A DNA stretch of 64,000 nucleotides from Lytechinus variegatus (lineage: Eukaryota > Echinodermata > Echinoidea > Temnopleuroida > Toxopneustidae). The notes below the pieces were generated by a model. The model was not told where the DNA came from and did not search any database. It worked only from the letters and a program-made list of their open reading frames with translations. Position numbers and translations under genes: made by a program. The stretch covers positions 61,315,197 to 61,379,196 of the forward strand of contig NC_054741.1 in NCBI RefSeq assembly GCF_018143015.1. The letters are read 5' to 3'. Of this stretch, positions 37,594 through 48,659 are shown piece by piece. The stretch's first letter is position 1; each line of letters begins with the position of its first letter.

Positions 37594-37739
37594 TGGTGGT
37601 TGTACGTGGATGTGATGGTGGTAATGATGGATGATGGCTGATCAAGATAATCGTGATGGATGTTGGTGGTGACGATGGTGATGATAATAATGATGATGTT
37701 GATTATGATGGTGGTTATGATAATGGTAGTTTTGATGAT

Positions 37740-38045
37740 TTTCTCCCCCTTCTCATCCCTCCTCTCCTTTCCACTCACTCCTCTATTGCATTATCCTTGT
37801 ATCTCCTCTTTCTCCCTCTCCCCTTTCTCTTTCTTTTCTCTTCCTTTCTTTTCTCTTCTTTTCTTTTCTTTTCTCTTCTTTTCTTTTCTCTTCTTTTCTT
37901 TTCTCTTCTTTTCTATTCTCATTTTTCTTTTATTTTATTTTCTCTTCTCTTCTCAATTTTCTCTTCTCTTCTGTTTTCTTTTCTGTTTTCTTTCCTTTTC
38001 TTTTCTATTCTATTTCTCTTGTCTTCTCCTCCTTCTTCCCCACCT
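37740..38045 (+). repeat. 300-bp pyrimidine-rich (TTTTC/TCTTC)n tract
   Basis: Almost pure C/T on the + strand with TTTTCTTTTCTCTTC units and few purines. It explains the long Phe/Leu/Ser open frames in this place, which are not genes. Long polypurine-polypyrimidine mirror tracts can form triplex DNA. Confidence 0.92.
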
Positions 38046-38296
38046 GACTCTTCCCGCTTTCCACTGATTAGGATACTACTGTACATCGACAATCATACTT
38101 TTTGCAAGCAGGTTTTTCACTTAAATACAAGTGCAGTAATAAATTACTGCCATCTTAAAGTACCAGTCTTCTTTTCATTTAACTTGAAAAATCTTTGAAG
38201 TTTTTCTCCTGAGTTCAGGATAATAGGAAACATCATCCCTTCCCCCTGCACATCCATCATCCCTCATGTGGATGTCAAAGTTTCCAATAACAAAAG

Positions 38297-38778
38297 GGTC
38301 ATTCTTGATCATGTGAGTGACCGAAATTATGACAAATCTTGACTTTAATTAGTTATCATCCCTTATGTGGATGTCAAAATTTCCAATGACAAAAGGGCAA
38401 TTATTGGTCACATGTTTGACCGAAATAATATAAAATCTTGACTTTAATTACTTATTTAAATCTGAAAGTTTTAGAAATTTAGTCATTCAAATGTTATATA
38501 ACTTTAACATGTTTTGTAGTCAGCTATTATTTGAAAATATCTTTCCGCTGTCTCCAATATGCAACTTTAAGGTCAGAGGTCAAAAGAAGTGGGTCACGTG
38601 TGTAACTTCACACAGAAGCATGATTTTGAAAGTTTAATTTTGTTTTGAAATTCCTTTGAATTTCAAAATGAGATTAAACTTTCAAAATAAGTTTTCAAGC
38701 GCTAAAATTTTTAGATTTATAACTAATTAAAGTCAAGATTTGTCATAATTTTAGTCACACACATGACCAAGAATGGCC
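38297..38778. repeat. Inverted-repeat element with TCAAGATTTGTCATAA arms
   Basis: The left ACAAATCTTGACTTTAATTA with upstream GGTCATTCTTGATCATGTG is inverted on the right (TTAAAGTCAAGATTTGTCAT, then ACATGACCAAGAATGGCCCC). The left arm itself is a tandem pair of about 110 bp (ATGTGGATGTCAAARTTTCC occurs twice). Confidence 0.7.
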
Positions 38779-39092
38779 CCAAAAGGAAGAACTTTTAATA
38801 TGTAAAACAAGATAAATAAATGATACAATACCTTCTTCCTAAATCTGACAATTTTATCAACAAAGTTTTAAATATTCTTATTAGCTACAATCCCCTTAAG
38901 TCAGGTTTCTTATCTAAGTTATTCAAAATTGAATTAGAGCAAGTGAAAATACAAGAGATATCTCCACGTAGATTTTGGTTAATTTTCTTAAAAATTAATG
39001 AAACATCCACTAGAAACTTCATAGCTCCAAGGCTAGTAACCATGTGCAGGAAAGGTTCTTCTCTGTCTCTAAGTGCAAATAAAAGACGTTGG

Positions 39093-39790
39093 GCCAGATG
39101 CGTAAAAAGCAGCAATTGCTTCAAGCTTAGGCAATTGCTAGCCAAGCAAAAGATCATGACTTAGGAATTGCTTTCTTTTGTATGCATAACCCTTTGCTTG
39201 TGCTTAAACCCTTTTCTTGCCTTTAGAAAGCAATTGCTTCCGGTTTGAACAATAGCGATGTCATGCTGGTGCGAACACGACTCACAGAACAAATGCGGGA
39301 ATCGATTGAAAAAGTGTGGCAGTGCAAGATACCGCTACTCCCATGTAACATCTTTTCCTTAGACGTGGTGTCAAACTATTCCTTTAACTTGTTTCTAATT
39401 AATAAATTCATATAGTTGGCATTCGATTTGCATTTAGTAGGAAGAAAACATATGGTCCATGCAGGCTACTGTACACCTGAGATTTCTTCTCACGTGTATA
39501 AAAAGGATTATAAAATGCGAACACTCTGGTTAAACAAACGCTCAAGCTGCTCTGACAGAGCTTGAAAAAAACCCAAGCAAATGTTTAAACGCACAACCAA
39601 AAGGTTGTTTTTTTTCTAGCAATAGTTTAATCATCAAGCAAATGTTAGCAGACAGTTACCAACTGCTTGAACTTACTAGCAAAACAAATTTTGCAAACTC
39701 ATTTTTATGCATACGGAATCAAGCCACAGCCAAGCAAAAGCGATTGCAACTTTTCATGCATCTTACACAATCAATGAAATTAAATTTTCT
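39093..39790. repeat. MITE-like region rich in GCAATTGCTT motifs
   Basis: It starts GGGCCAGATGCGTAAAAAGC. The right side carries AGCAAAAGCGATTGCAACTT and ATGCATCTTACAC, roughly inverted to the left arm. GCAATTGCTT-like words recur. Borders are uncertain. Confidence 0.45.
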
Positions 39791-41239
39791 TGCGATAGAA
39801 ATTAGGAATTGTAATTTTTTTAGCATAATGTATAAATTAGACACTATTATGGGCTTTAGCTATGACAGGCACATTATTCACAAGCAAGTACGCAAATTAA
39901 AGGCAATGTACAGTAACGGGACTTTTGGCACTTGGGATTGTTAACTATTTTGTCAGCTGGAATGAAAATCAAAACACTGTATAATCTGATATTAAGTCAT
40001 ATTTCAAACACAGCTAACATTCCTATTCATGAGCAAAGTTGAATCATGGCTTTCCCTGTAACTTTTCTTGTGGCTCAGCAAGATAACAGTTTGCTAAAAA
40101 TAAATTATCTCAAATCAGTATTCTGAAAATTCTCTTATGTAGGCAGGGCTCCACACATTTTTCTCCTGGTCCATCCTGCTCATGTTGGACCAGTATATAC
40201 CCAGCTTTTCCACTTTTTACAGGTCTGAACATATTACTGATTCCCCCCCCCCAAAAAAAAAAAAAAAACATACAAGATTGAAGTTTATTTTGCCGTCTTT
40301 TATTGTTTTTATTCCCCTCCCCCCCCAAAAAAAAATACAAACAAAGAGAACATATGCACAACATGATTAATGAGGGCCATTTCTCAATTTTGGAGAGCCA
40401 TTATTTCAAGATGCCAGATTCATTTTTATAATTCATAAAAGAGGAGAAAAAAAATCATTTGTATCAGTTTGATATATCTTACTGGTCATGTTGGACCAGT
40501 AAATCTGGCTATTTTTGAAAAGTTACTGGCCCAACAGCAATTTTCACCGGTCTGGGACTGTCAGACCGGTGCCAGTGTCGATCGCTAATGTACATTGTAG
40601 GCCTACCTCTGAAAGGACTTCCCTTATTATATTACTGACATGCCCACTATTCTATCATCAACCAATCATAAATGTTTTTATATGCTTACATCAACCATTA
40701 TGTAACATGCTTACATTAACCATCACACAACATATATGAGCAGCTGCTCCATACATATAAAATGAATAAGTTTAAAGTGTTTAATGGTTCTTGATGGCTT
40801 TTTTTTTCAGGAGTGGGTGTGAAATGATGTTTGTATTGATATACTGAAGGTAAAATAAAAACTGATTTCAAAATTGGGAGTTGGGAGAAATTAATGGCCA
40901 AACACAGATTTCCAAACTTTTTTTGAGGGGTCTATAATAACCAGATAAGATAATAACTTTTTATTTGACAGATTTTCCTCAAGCCTTTGAAAACAATTTT
41001 TATTTTTTCCCCGCTAGTTTTTTAATAAACTTTTTGACAGGGTGAACTTCCCCTTGGATCAAGATGGGCAAAAAGGTAAACATGTGGAGCAGAAGGACAA
41101 GAGGAGAAGAAACCAAAAAAGGAAAAGAAGAAAAAAGGAGAAATATATGAAAAATATACATGTGGGGAATAAACTCAATAAAGAGAATATATGGCACTCT
41201 CCAACATATTGGACATATCTGCAGATTGAATTGGATTTG
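39791..41239. other. Spacer with small repeats
   Basis: No gene recognised. TGTTGGACCAGTA occurs at about 40183 and 40490, and an AGACCGGTG / CACCGGTCT inverted pair lies near 40545-40572. C/A homopolymers sit at 40244-40268. Confidence 0.5.
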
Positions 41240-41440
41240 CATGCTGTTAACGTGCACAGGCTTTTCAGAACAAAGTCCCGCGTAGCTGAGTGAAGATGTC
41301 CGATGTTTGGAGCCAAAAGAGGTCCATTTTGGTAAGTATATTATTTACTGATTTCTGTATCAAAGGTTACTGACGCGCGCGTCCTAATATTGGGGAAGAA
41401 CAATAGGAAACAAGATGGCGGCGTAAACATCGGTGAGTCT
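41240..41440 (+). promoter_or_regulatory. Candidate promoter / first-exon region
   Basis: ATGTCCGATGTTTGGAGCC... (41296-41331) reads MSDVWSQKRSIL and is cut by a strong donor GTAAGTAT. About 100 bp on, CAAGATGGCGGC (the YY1-type AAGATGGCGGC word often found at transcription starts) precedes a second donor CG|GTGAGTCT at 41433. The stretch is locally richer in CpG. No downstream exon could be joined with confidence, so this is only a candidate transcription start. Confidence 0.3.
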
Positions 41441-41657
41441 CTCCTGTCTTTTCATAAAATTTTTCTCATTTTTTTATGAATCCTTGTTTAGAAATGAAAT
41501 CGATAGCGTAGAAATTTCAGAAATGAAGTTATATCCCATTTAAAGGATTTAGGGCTCAATCTTTTTGTTTTAGAAGTAGAAATCTCGGGGGCGACAGTTT
41601 GAGGTTTTTTAGCAGTATGTGTAGATGAATGCAATAGAATCCCTGGCTTTGTTGAGA

Positions 41658-42172
41658 GTAAGCCCGGGGGGGGGGGATACTCGACAAAAAAAGTGGCAGG
41701 CATGTGCCGCAGCCGAGACAAAAAACGGGGGCTCCGGAGTAAGCTTATTGTAAAAGGGAGGGTCTTCGGAACAGGCTTCGAAACTACAAATGTTTGAGAA
41801 AACCGAGGTTCTTGAAACGGTTTGCCTGCGTGTGAGTGCAGTATGCATTCCTATGCAGGTAGCCCGGCGGCGCTGGGTGCGCTCTGGCATAGGTGACGGT
41901 CGGACAGCACTCTGCGGCCGCTTTCCACCAAAGCTCATTGAAGCGGATGAATGCAGCCGGAATGGTTATGCAAACTTTTGGAGCGGATTTCTTTTTTCTT
42001 GATAAGAAGAAAATGCTATGCTTTGGAGCGGCTTTCTTTGTTCTTTTTCCAAATATATTTAAAAATGCTATGCCTTGGAAAGGAGATTTGAGCGTAAAAT
42101 TAGGGGTCCCCTCGGCCCTCCACAGCACATACCCACCACGCAATCTATACTGAGTGCCCCCCCCCCCCCCGG
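41658..42172. repeat. GC-rich dispersed element with G-run/C-run ends
   Basis: It runs from CCCGGGGGGGGGGATACTCG to the C run and GGAGTAAGC at 42158-42179, is locally GC-richer than its surroundings, and holds GTGGCAGGCATGTGCCGC and GGCGGCGCTGGGTGCGCTC. Three overlapping open frames of about 70-120 codons lie here on both strands without protein-like features. It looks like a repeat, not a gene. Confidence 0.55.
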
Positions 42173-42888
42173 AGTAAGCATTGGTTAGTAAATGTTTACT
42201 CTCTCAAAGCATTCTGGCGACATTTAATATTATTCTGTTCATGTTATTTCAATTCTATTTTTCTGACATATTTCAATTTCAAATCAAGAAATTCAACATA
42301 TGTACCACATATGCATGATTTTTCATTGATTCAATGATTGTATTTTTGTTTTGGTCCAATTATGCATAAGTGTCTGATATATTCGCTCTTTATTCTCGAC
42401 CCTATACGTTAATTAGCATGATTAGAGAAGCTAGATAGAGACCACTCCTAGTACCAATGAGGTCCATACATGTTAATGTTTGGACCTCATAGGCGACATT
42501 ACCCAAAAATATGGGTTAGACAATGCTGTTCTGATTTCCAACCCAAGACTTTGGTAAATGTACGCCTTAATACAAATTGGAGTTAAGTGATATGACTTTC
42601 ATTTGGTGGGGAGACATTAAAAGTATTAATTAAGTAGTTCAAATTAAAATAGATTATCATTAAACTTACATTTCAGGCCCTTTTTGTTGATTTTCGGTGA
42701 GCGTTCCAGACAGCTGCGACGAGTGATCAACTCCGAAGTGATACGCGAACTGGTCAGCTGATCGGTCAGGTGATCGGTAGATTATCTTTTTGTCAGACGT
42801 TCATAATTTATGTAAAGCGTATCAATCTTCAGTATCTTGATTCCAAAGTATCAGTATTGCAGATAAATGTCATTATTGATTGGAATCA

Positions 42889-42975
42889 GTGGCGGATCGG
42901 GGGGGTAGGGGTGGGGGTGAGCATTTCTGGCGGATCGGGGGGTGGGGTGGGGGTGAGCATTTCTGCCCGATCCCC
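42889..42975. repeat. Short tandem duplication GGCGGATCGGGGGG...GTGAGCATTTCTG
   Basis: Two 43-44 bp units (GGTGGGGGTGAGCATTTCTG shared) are followed by an inverted CCGATCCCCC. No gene. Confidence 0.8.
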
Positions 42976-43974
42976 CTATTGAGATTTGTAGTAAATATTT
43001 TGGAATTAAATACGTTGTTCATACTAGTTATGCGACCCCTCCCTTATGATGATCACAGCATTATTTGTAATGGGGATATTTCGTTCATAATTATTCTTGT
43101 CTCTTCTTTCTCTTTTTTAGCCTTTTTTTGCTTGTTAAAACCTTTTTTCCTTTTTTTTTTGGGGGGGGGGCTCGCCAAATTTTACGTGGGTCAAAATTAC
43201 CTTCATTTTTTTAGTGACAATCTTTTTTTCATTTGTCCAGTTCTACGCGAGACAAAATTACCTTCGATCATTATTATAGTTAAAAACTTTTTTTTATTTT
43301 TTATTTATTTTTTTTTTTGGGGGGGAGGTTGCCAAATATCACGCGAACGTTTTTCAGCTTTTACTGTTTTATTTGACTTATAATCAAATATTAAATGGGG
43401 CTTACCACAGTTTTTTTTTAAGTCAATTCATAAGAATATTCCTCCTCGGATTTGAGCTTTCTTTCATGAAATATCAATTTTTTTCATGATTACCAAAAAT
43501 ACTTAAAATTTTTTATCGGTGTATGCCTATAAAGCTTTAGCTCATGCGTTGCGCCTGCCATATTTTAATGCTGATCAACTTTATGCTTTTAATGAATTCC
43601 TAAAAACAATAAATTCTCAGATCATCAATTTTGTCGCAATCGAATAATTCGATTGCGTCTCTCTATCAGTTTTGAATATTCATAAAAAATATCAGCTCGT
43701 GCTTTTTGCTCATAATATTTTGATTAGTAAATTCTTCTCTTATATAATCGAGTCGGATAGATAGATAGATAACTAGAGAGAGAGAGTTGGGGGGGGGGGT
43801 CCCTCAGCTACTTGTCCTCGCTTATTTGTTATTATTTGTTATTATGCTCATGTTGTGAGAGCTTTGTGTTTTCACATTTTTTTCTTTTTCAACCTTTTTA
43901 TTGTCTCGGAGCTTCCCTCTATTTCTTTACACTATATAATGTAGTCCTTTTTACCTCATTGTTTCAATCATTGG

Positions 43975-44152
43975 CGGCGGAAGCCCCAAATTTTAGGAGG
44001 GGACAACCTAAAAAATTTTGACAAGCAAAAAAAAAAGGCTCTCAACCCAAACATTTTAGGGGGGACGTAGGAAAATAAATTGACAAGCAAAAAAAAAAAA
44101 AGGTCAACAACAAATTTAGGGGGGAACGTCCCCGCTTCCGCCGCCTATGGTT
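43975..44152. repeat. Degenerate tandem repeat ending in inverted GGCGGCGGAAGC
   Basis: TTGACAAGCAAAAAAAAAA plus AATTTTAGG-like units repeat about three times. The ends TTGGCGGCGGAAGC and GCTTCCGCCGCC are inverted, so this is probably one small element. Confidence 0.65.
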
Positions 44153-44383
44153 TCAATTCTTTTTTTGTTCTCATTTCAATGAAAACATCATTATTAAACT
44201 GACGTAGAAGACTTTATTACGAAATTTTGACATTGTTTTGTTTCATTTGTTTGGCTTTCTTCTCCTCATCTTCTTTTTCTTCTTACTTTTTCCCTTTCCT
44301 TATTTTCTCTTCAGTATTTCATTCAGGTATCCGCCAATTTATACAACACCAAGCATATAGAGGCGGATAATCAGTGAGGGAGC

Positions 44384-44605
44384 ATGACGGTGTGCCGCTC
44401 TAAAAAAAAAGGAGGAATATTGGAAGAAAAAAAGAAGAAGAAGGGATGGGGAAAAAATAAAGAAAAAAAAAAGATGATGATGGCAATGACGATGATGAAA
44501 ATTATCTTGGTGATGATGATGGTTGTGGTGACGGTTGTGGTGACGGTTGTGGTGATGATGATGGTGATGCTAATGATAGTGGTGATGATGATGATGACGA
44601 GATGT
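44384..44605 (+). repeat. Purine-rich and (GAT/GGT)n simple sequence
   Basis: A GA-rich tract and then GATGATGGTTGTGGTGACGG-type trinucleotides. The Met/Val-rich open frame over it is a by-product of the repeat. Confidence 0.85.
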
Positions 44606-44755
44606 AATTTTGTTATTTTGTCTTTGAAAAAATTAAGTAGTGCAAAGTTGAATTCATTTAAAGTTTATTATGAAAATAGCAGAAAAAAAATTGGTATGCA
44701 TTCGAGGAAAATCCATCCCCCACCAATCTTTTTCAAAGGTAAGATTTTTTTTTTG

Positions 44756-45314
44756 CCCGGGGGGGGCCACTTCCATTCACGAGTGGATACCATGCGCGAC
44801 CATGGGGTCTCGAAAAGCACCCTAAACACGTAATTTCCATATTCTGAAAATGCACCCCTTAACAAGTATTGGCGTGTGAAACCCTACCCTTAACAAGTAT
44901 TGGAAACAAAACGATACTCTTGGCAAATATTCCCTGAAATGAACCCCTAAACAAGTACAGGAATGTTTTATTGTTACGGGTCCTTCGGTCGTCGGCTTTA
45001 CCTTATTTGGTTTAGTACGACCCCACCTTCTACACCTCGCGCAAATCGGACTCTAAACACGAAGTGTTGGAGCAAAAAGGACATCCTTTATAAAACATTT
45101 TGATTTTGTTTTATCATCCCCGCAAATTAGACCCTAAACACGACGGTTTTCCTAGCGAATTAATAGATACCCTTTTTTCGTTATTTTTGTGTTTTTGACA
45201 CCCTTATCACGTTACGTAGGTAACGTGCCCTATCGTGAAAAGGACATCCTTTTTACGTTTTTTTTTGGTCGCGCATGGTATCCACTCGTCAATGTAAGTG
45301 GCCCCCCCCCCGGG
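44756..45314. mobile_element. Fold-back element with CCCGGGGGGGG ends
   Basis: The left CCACTTCCATTCACGAGTGG continuing ATACCATGCGCGACC is inverted on the right (GGTCGCGCATGGTATCCACT, then CGTC, AATGTAAGTGG and a C run), about 45 bp each with G/C runs outside. The interior holds repeated ACCCTAAACACG-like and CTTAACAAGTATTGG words. No coding. Confidence 0.82.
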
Positions 45315-46149
45315 TTTTTTTGTGACGGCGTAGGCCTTTGCAAGCAGCTATTATTATGGTAAAAAAGTAAATGAAATGTCAAGAAATACATGATAATGAT
45401 TTTTATGGTACATTTTAGTAGGCCTATATCAATTCATACTTGTTATCAAAAAGAAAAAAGTGGGTCGTTACGGACCATTAAAAATGGGAAATTTGGGCAT
45501 TTTATATTTACACTACAGGGAAAAAGAAACTTGGCATTCGGGATCGTGAAACACGCTAGCAAATGTGCGGGATGGTCTAACGGGATTTGAACGGATTTGT
45601 AGCGGGAAACTCAAAAGTGAGACGCAAATTCTAGCGTGCTCGATCGTGATTTTATCGTGCGCGGTCGTGATTTTCATCCCCGCTTCTAACGTGATTTCCA
45701 TGCTTCCACCGAGATCCCGTTGGTTTGACGCGCGTTTTTGCGCGATAGATGTATGCGCAAGCTAGTTTCAGGACATGCGCGCGCACCTTTTAAAAGGCGA
45801 GACAACAACAGGAAATGATTTTAAAGGGAATGATCACCCTTGCGCGAAACTGAACAAAAAGGATTGAAGTGGAAATGTAACTGTATTGACGACTTTCATT
45901 GCTAATTCATTTTTACTCTGACATGAATATTGCGTGTTCACAGATCATTCATTGAATATCCGAATGTGTTTTTTTTTTTGTAAAGAGGAAACCCTTCTTA
46001 TTCATGATTATAAGGCGGGACATGTTTTAAGATTGTCTTGAGGCTTTCACAATTTCAGATAATGTCCATTTACATTTTGAACAGAATTTATGTTCTCCGA
46101 TAAGAAATATTAAAGACGCATTTTCGGAATAATAGAGACATCCCGGTGT

Positions 46150-47430
46150 GACAAAAATGGGTATAAAATGATAATCTATAAAATGGTTGAAGTTCCTTAA
46201 CATATTTGTAAAGAGTTATGAAATGGAAATCATCTGATTGAGATATTTCAAGTCCGGTGTCGGCCCTGATGGTGTTGAAATTTTGATTGCTTTCCCTAAC
46301 TCTAAAACTTATTCAAGTTTGCATAACTGATTCAGATCACATTATTGTCATCTCAACAACTAGTGATTGACTTTTCGGGACCATCTTCATTTTATGTTTG
46401 GCGTTATAATCGTGTAAAAATTGACCATACACCAACACCAAAAAGGTCAACACCGAACTTGAAATCACCCATTTACGACTTGAAATTAATGATGATCTAA
46501 AAATAATTGTAAGTTCTTAACAAATTCGTAAAGAGTTTTGAGGTTAAAATATAATCATATCGATATGATTCATGATGTAAAATCACTCAAATTTACTTCC
46601 GAAATATATGAGTTTCGCTTCGATCTTGGAGCACATACCCTGATAAAAAGGTACAAAATATAATCTATAAATTGTTGATGGTTCTTTATTCGTAAGAGTT
46701 ATGACGTAATCATGTCAGCTATGATTTATGACATGAAATTATACTCAGCATTTGAAAGATAGGAGTTGCGCTTGGATATTGGAGCTCCTTGGTCTGATTA
46801 AAGCGTATGAAAATGATTGATAATCTATTAATTTTGTTGAAGGTTCTTGACATAATTATTCGTAAAAAGTTTTAAGGAAGAAAGTAATCATATCCATGAC
46901 TTTGTAATCTATGACGTAAAATAATTTTTCTTAGCTTTCGAAAGCTACGAGTTTCGCTTGGATATTGGAGCATCTTATAGCCAGATCAAATTATATGAAA
47001 ATGATAATGTAAAATTGTTGAAGGTTCTTAACATATTCGTAAAGAATTTGGAGTTAAAAAATCATTATTAGCTTTTGAAAGATACGAGTTTCGCTTGGAT
47101 ATTGGAGAGCCCTGGCTTGATAAAAAGTATGAATAATCTAGAAATATTGTTGGTTTTCAACATATGGATTCGTAAAATGTATTGAAGTATAAATCATATC
47201 ATATCGATATGATTTATAACGTAAAATCGGATACTTCACTTTTGAAATAATACGAGATTCGATTGGATCTTGGAGCACACGGCATGGTAAAGAGGTATAA
47301 GAAATAATAATCTAAGAATTGTTGAAGGTTCGTATTCGTAAAGAGTTGTGAGGTAAAAATATCACAAAAATATGTTATACGACGTGAAATCATCCCTAAC
47401 ATTTGAAAGATACGAGTTGTACTTGCCTTT
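46150..47430. repeat. Tandem array, period about 140-185 bp
   Basis: Units share CGAGTTTCGCTTGGATATTG, GTTGAAGGTTCTTAACATAT and ATTCGTAAAGAGTT. The first word recurs in varied form near 46609, 46763, 46947, 47085, 47251 and 47410. It is degenerate and lies inside the 6.2-kb element. Confidence 0.82.
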
Positions 47431-47779
47431 TCTAAAATATTTTCTTTTCAAATGAGTTTCGTTACGACTTGAGATCTTGAAGAAGGCACCAAAACAAAAT
47501 TGTTCGGAAACAAACGCATTTACCATGTTTACGGCAATAAAAGAGACGTTCATTTTGATTGCACAGAGCGAAATATTTTCTTCCTCTTCTCTTCCTCCTC
47601 TTTTGTAGTTTATTCCTTTTTTTATTTTCCTTATAATTTTCTTCGACTTCTTAGCCATGTCCTGAACCTGGTCCTTTCTTATTTCCCTTCCTTTTGGACA
47701 ATTCCAAAAAATTATCAACCTTTTTGTACGTCCGATTCCCTTTTTTCTCAAGTTTTACTTCATTTTCATAAACTGACCA

Positions 47780-48013
47780 CACTGCAAAAACTGCGGTGTT
47801 TATTGAACAACAGTCTGGAATATATGACCACACGAAAGAAGTGTTGAAACAACACCGGCTTTAATTCAAATCGATGATTTATTAATAATTGGTGTTGTAT
47901 AAACGCATATTTGGAATTAGTCCAAAACCAAACCAATGTTTTTTTAACACCTCTCTAGTGTGGTCATATAGATTCCAGACTGGTGTTGAATTAACACCGC
48001 AGTTTTTGCAGTG
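47780..48013. mobile_element. Nested MITE with CACTGCAAAAACTG ends
   Basis: The left CACTGCAAAAACTGCGGTGT and the reverse complement of the right ACACCGCAGTTTTTGCAGTG match. The similarity runs on for about 50 bp through CAGTCTGGAATATATGACCA. Flanking CA on both sides may be a 2-bp duplication. It lies between the two satellite arrays of the larger element. Confidence 0.87.
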
Positions 48014-48659
48014 CACAGACTGTCAAAAGTAAAAGAAATCAGGGACAGAAAATTTCATGAATGTCCCGGTCGGACGGATAAGGAATATGGAGTTGTCCTT
48101 TTTGTCATCTTCTCCGTGTCCTGCACACGATTCTGCATTTTATTTCCCATTATCCCCAATATTCTTCTCTCTCAGCATTCGATCCGCAGTTGTTAGAAAA
48201 ATATACAAAACTTTATAACAAGTTGTACACATTATATTCCACTCACTATACATTAGTTGGGTGGATGAAAGATTTATTCGCACAAAATATGATAATGCTT
48301 TGAAGGGCGGTTGGGGTCTATGCCGCAATGCCAATGGATATGACTTAACACTCATCATATCAAATACATAAATATTTTTAAAATCAATCAGACTTCCACC
48401 CCCGAAAAAATACACCAAAATACAGATAGGCCTATTACAATTTTTTTACGATATGACACCAGCTTTGGAATATCGCACCCCTCTTTCCATAAAGATGTTT
48501 GGCCTCTTGAAAATAAAATCTACTGATAGTGTGCTTCATTATGTTGTGAAAATTTGGAAATATAGGAAAATTACTTATCACGTTATTTTAAACAATTTAT
48601 TATTTTCAGCAAATGAAGGCTTTGACAATTTGTTTTGAACATTTCCATTTACTATTCAA

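Noticed and set aside
37653..38198. Open frames of 181 and 135 codons rich in Phe, Leu and Ser
   Set aside because: They are read through a GAT microsatellite and a CT-rich simple tract; composition follows the repeat in two frames.
41784..42153. Overlapping 70-119 codon open frames on both strands
   Set aside because: They lie in a GC-rich dispersed repeat bounded by G/C runs and have no protein features.
42880..43383. 167-codon plus-strand open frame
   Set aside because: Low-complexity G and T runs; no exon signals or protein-like conservation.
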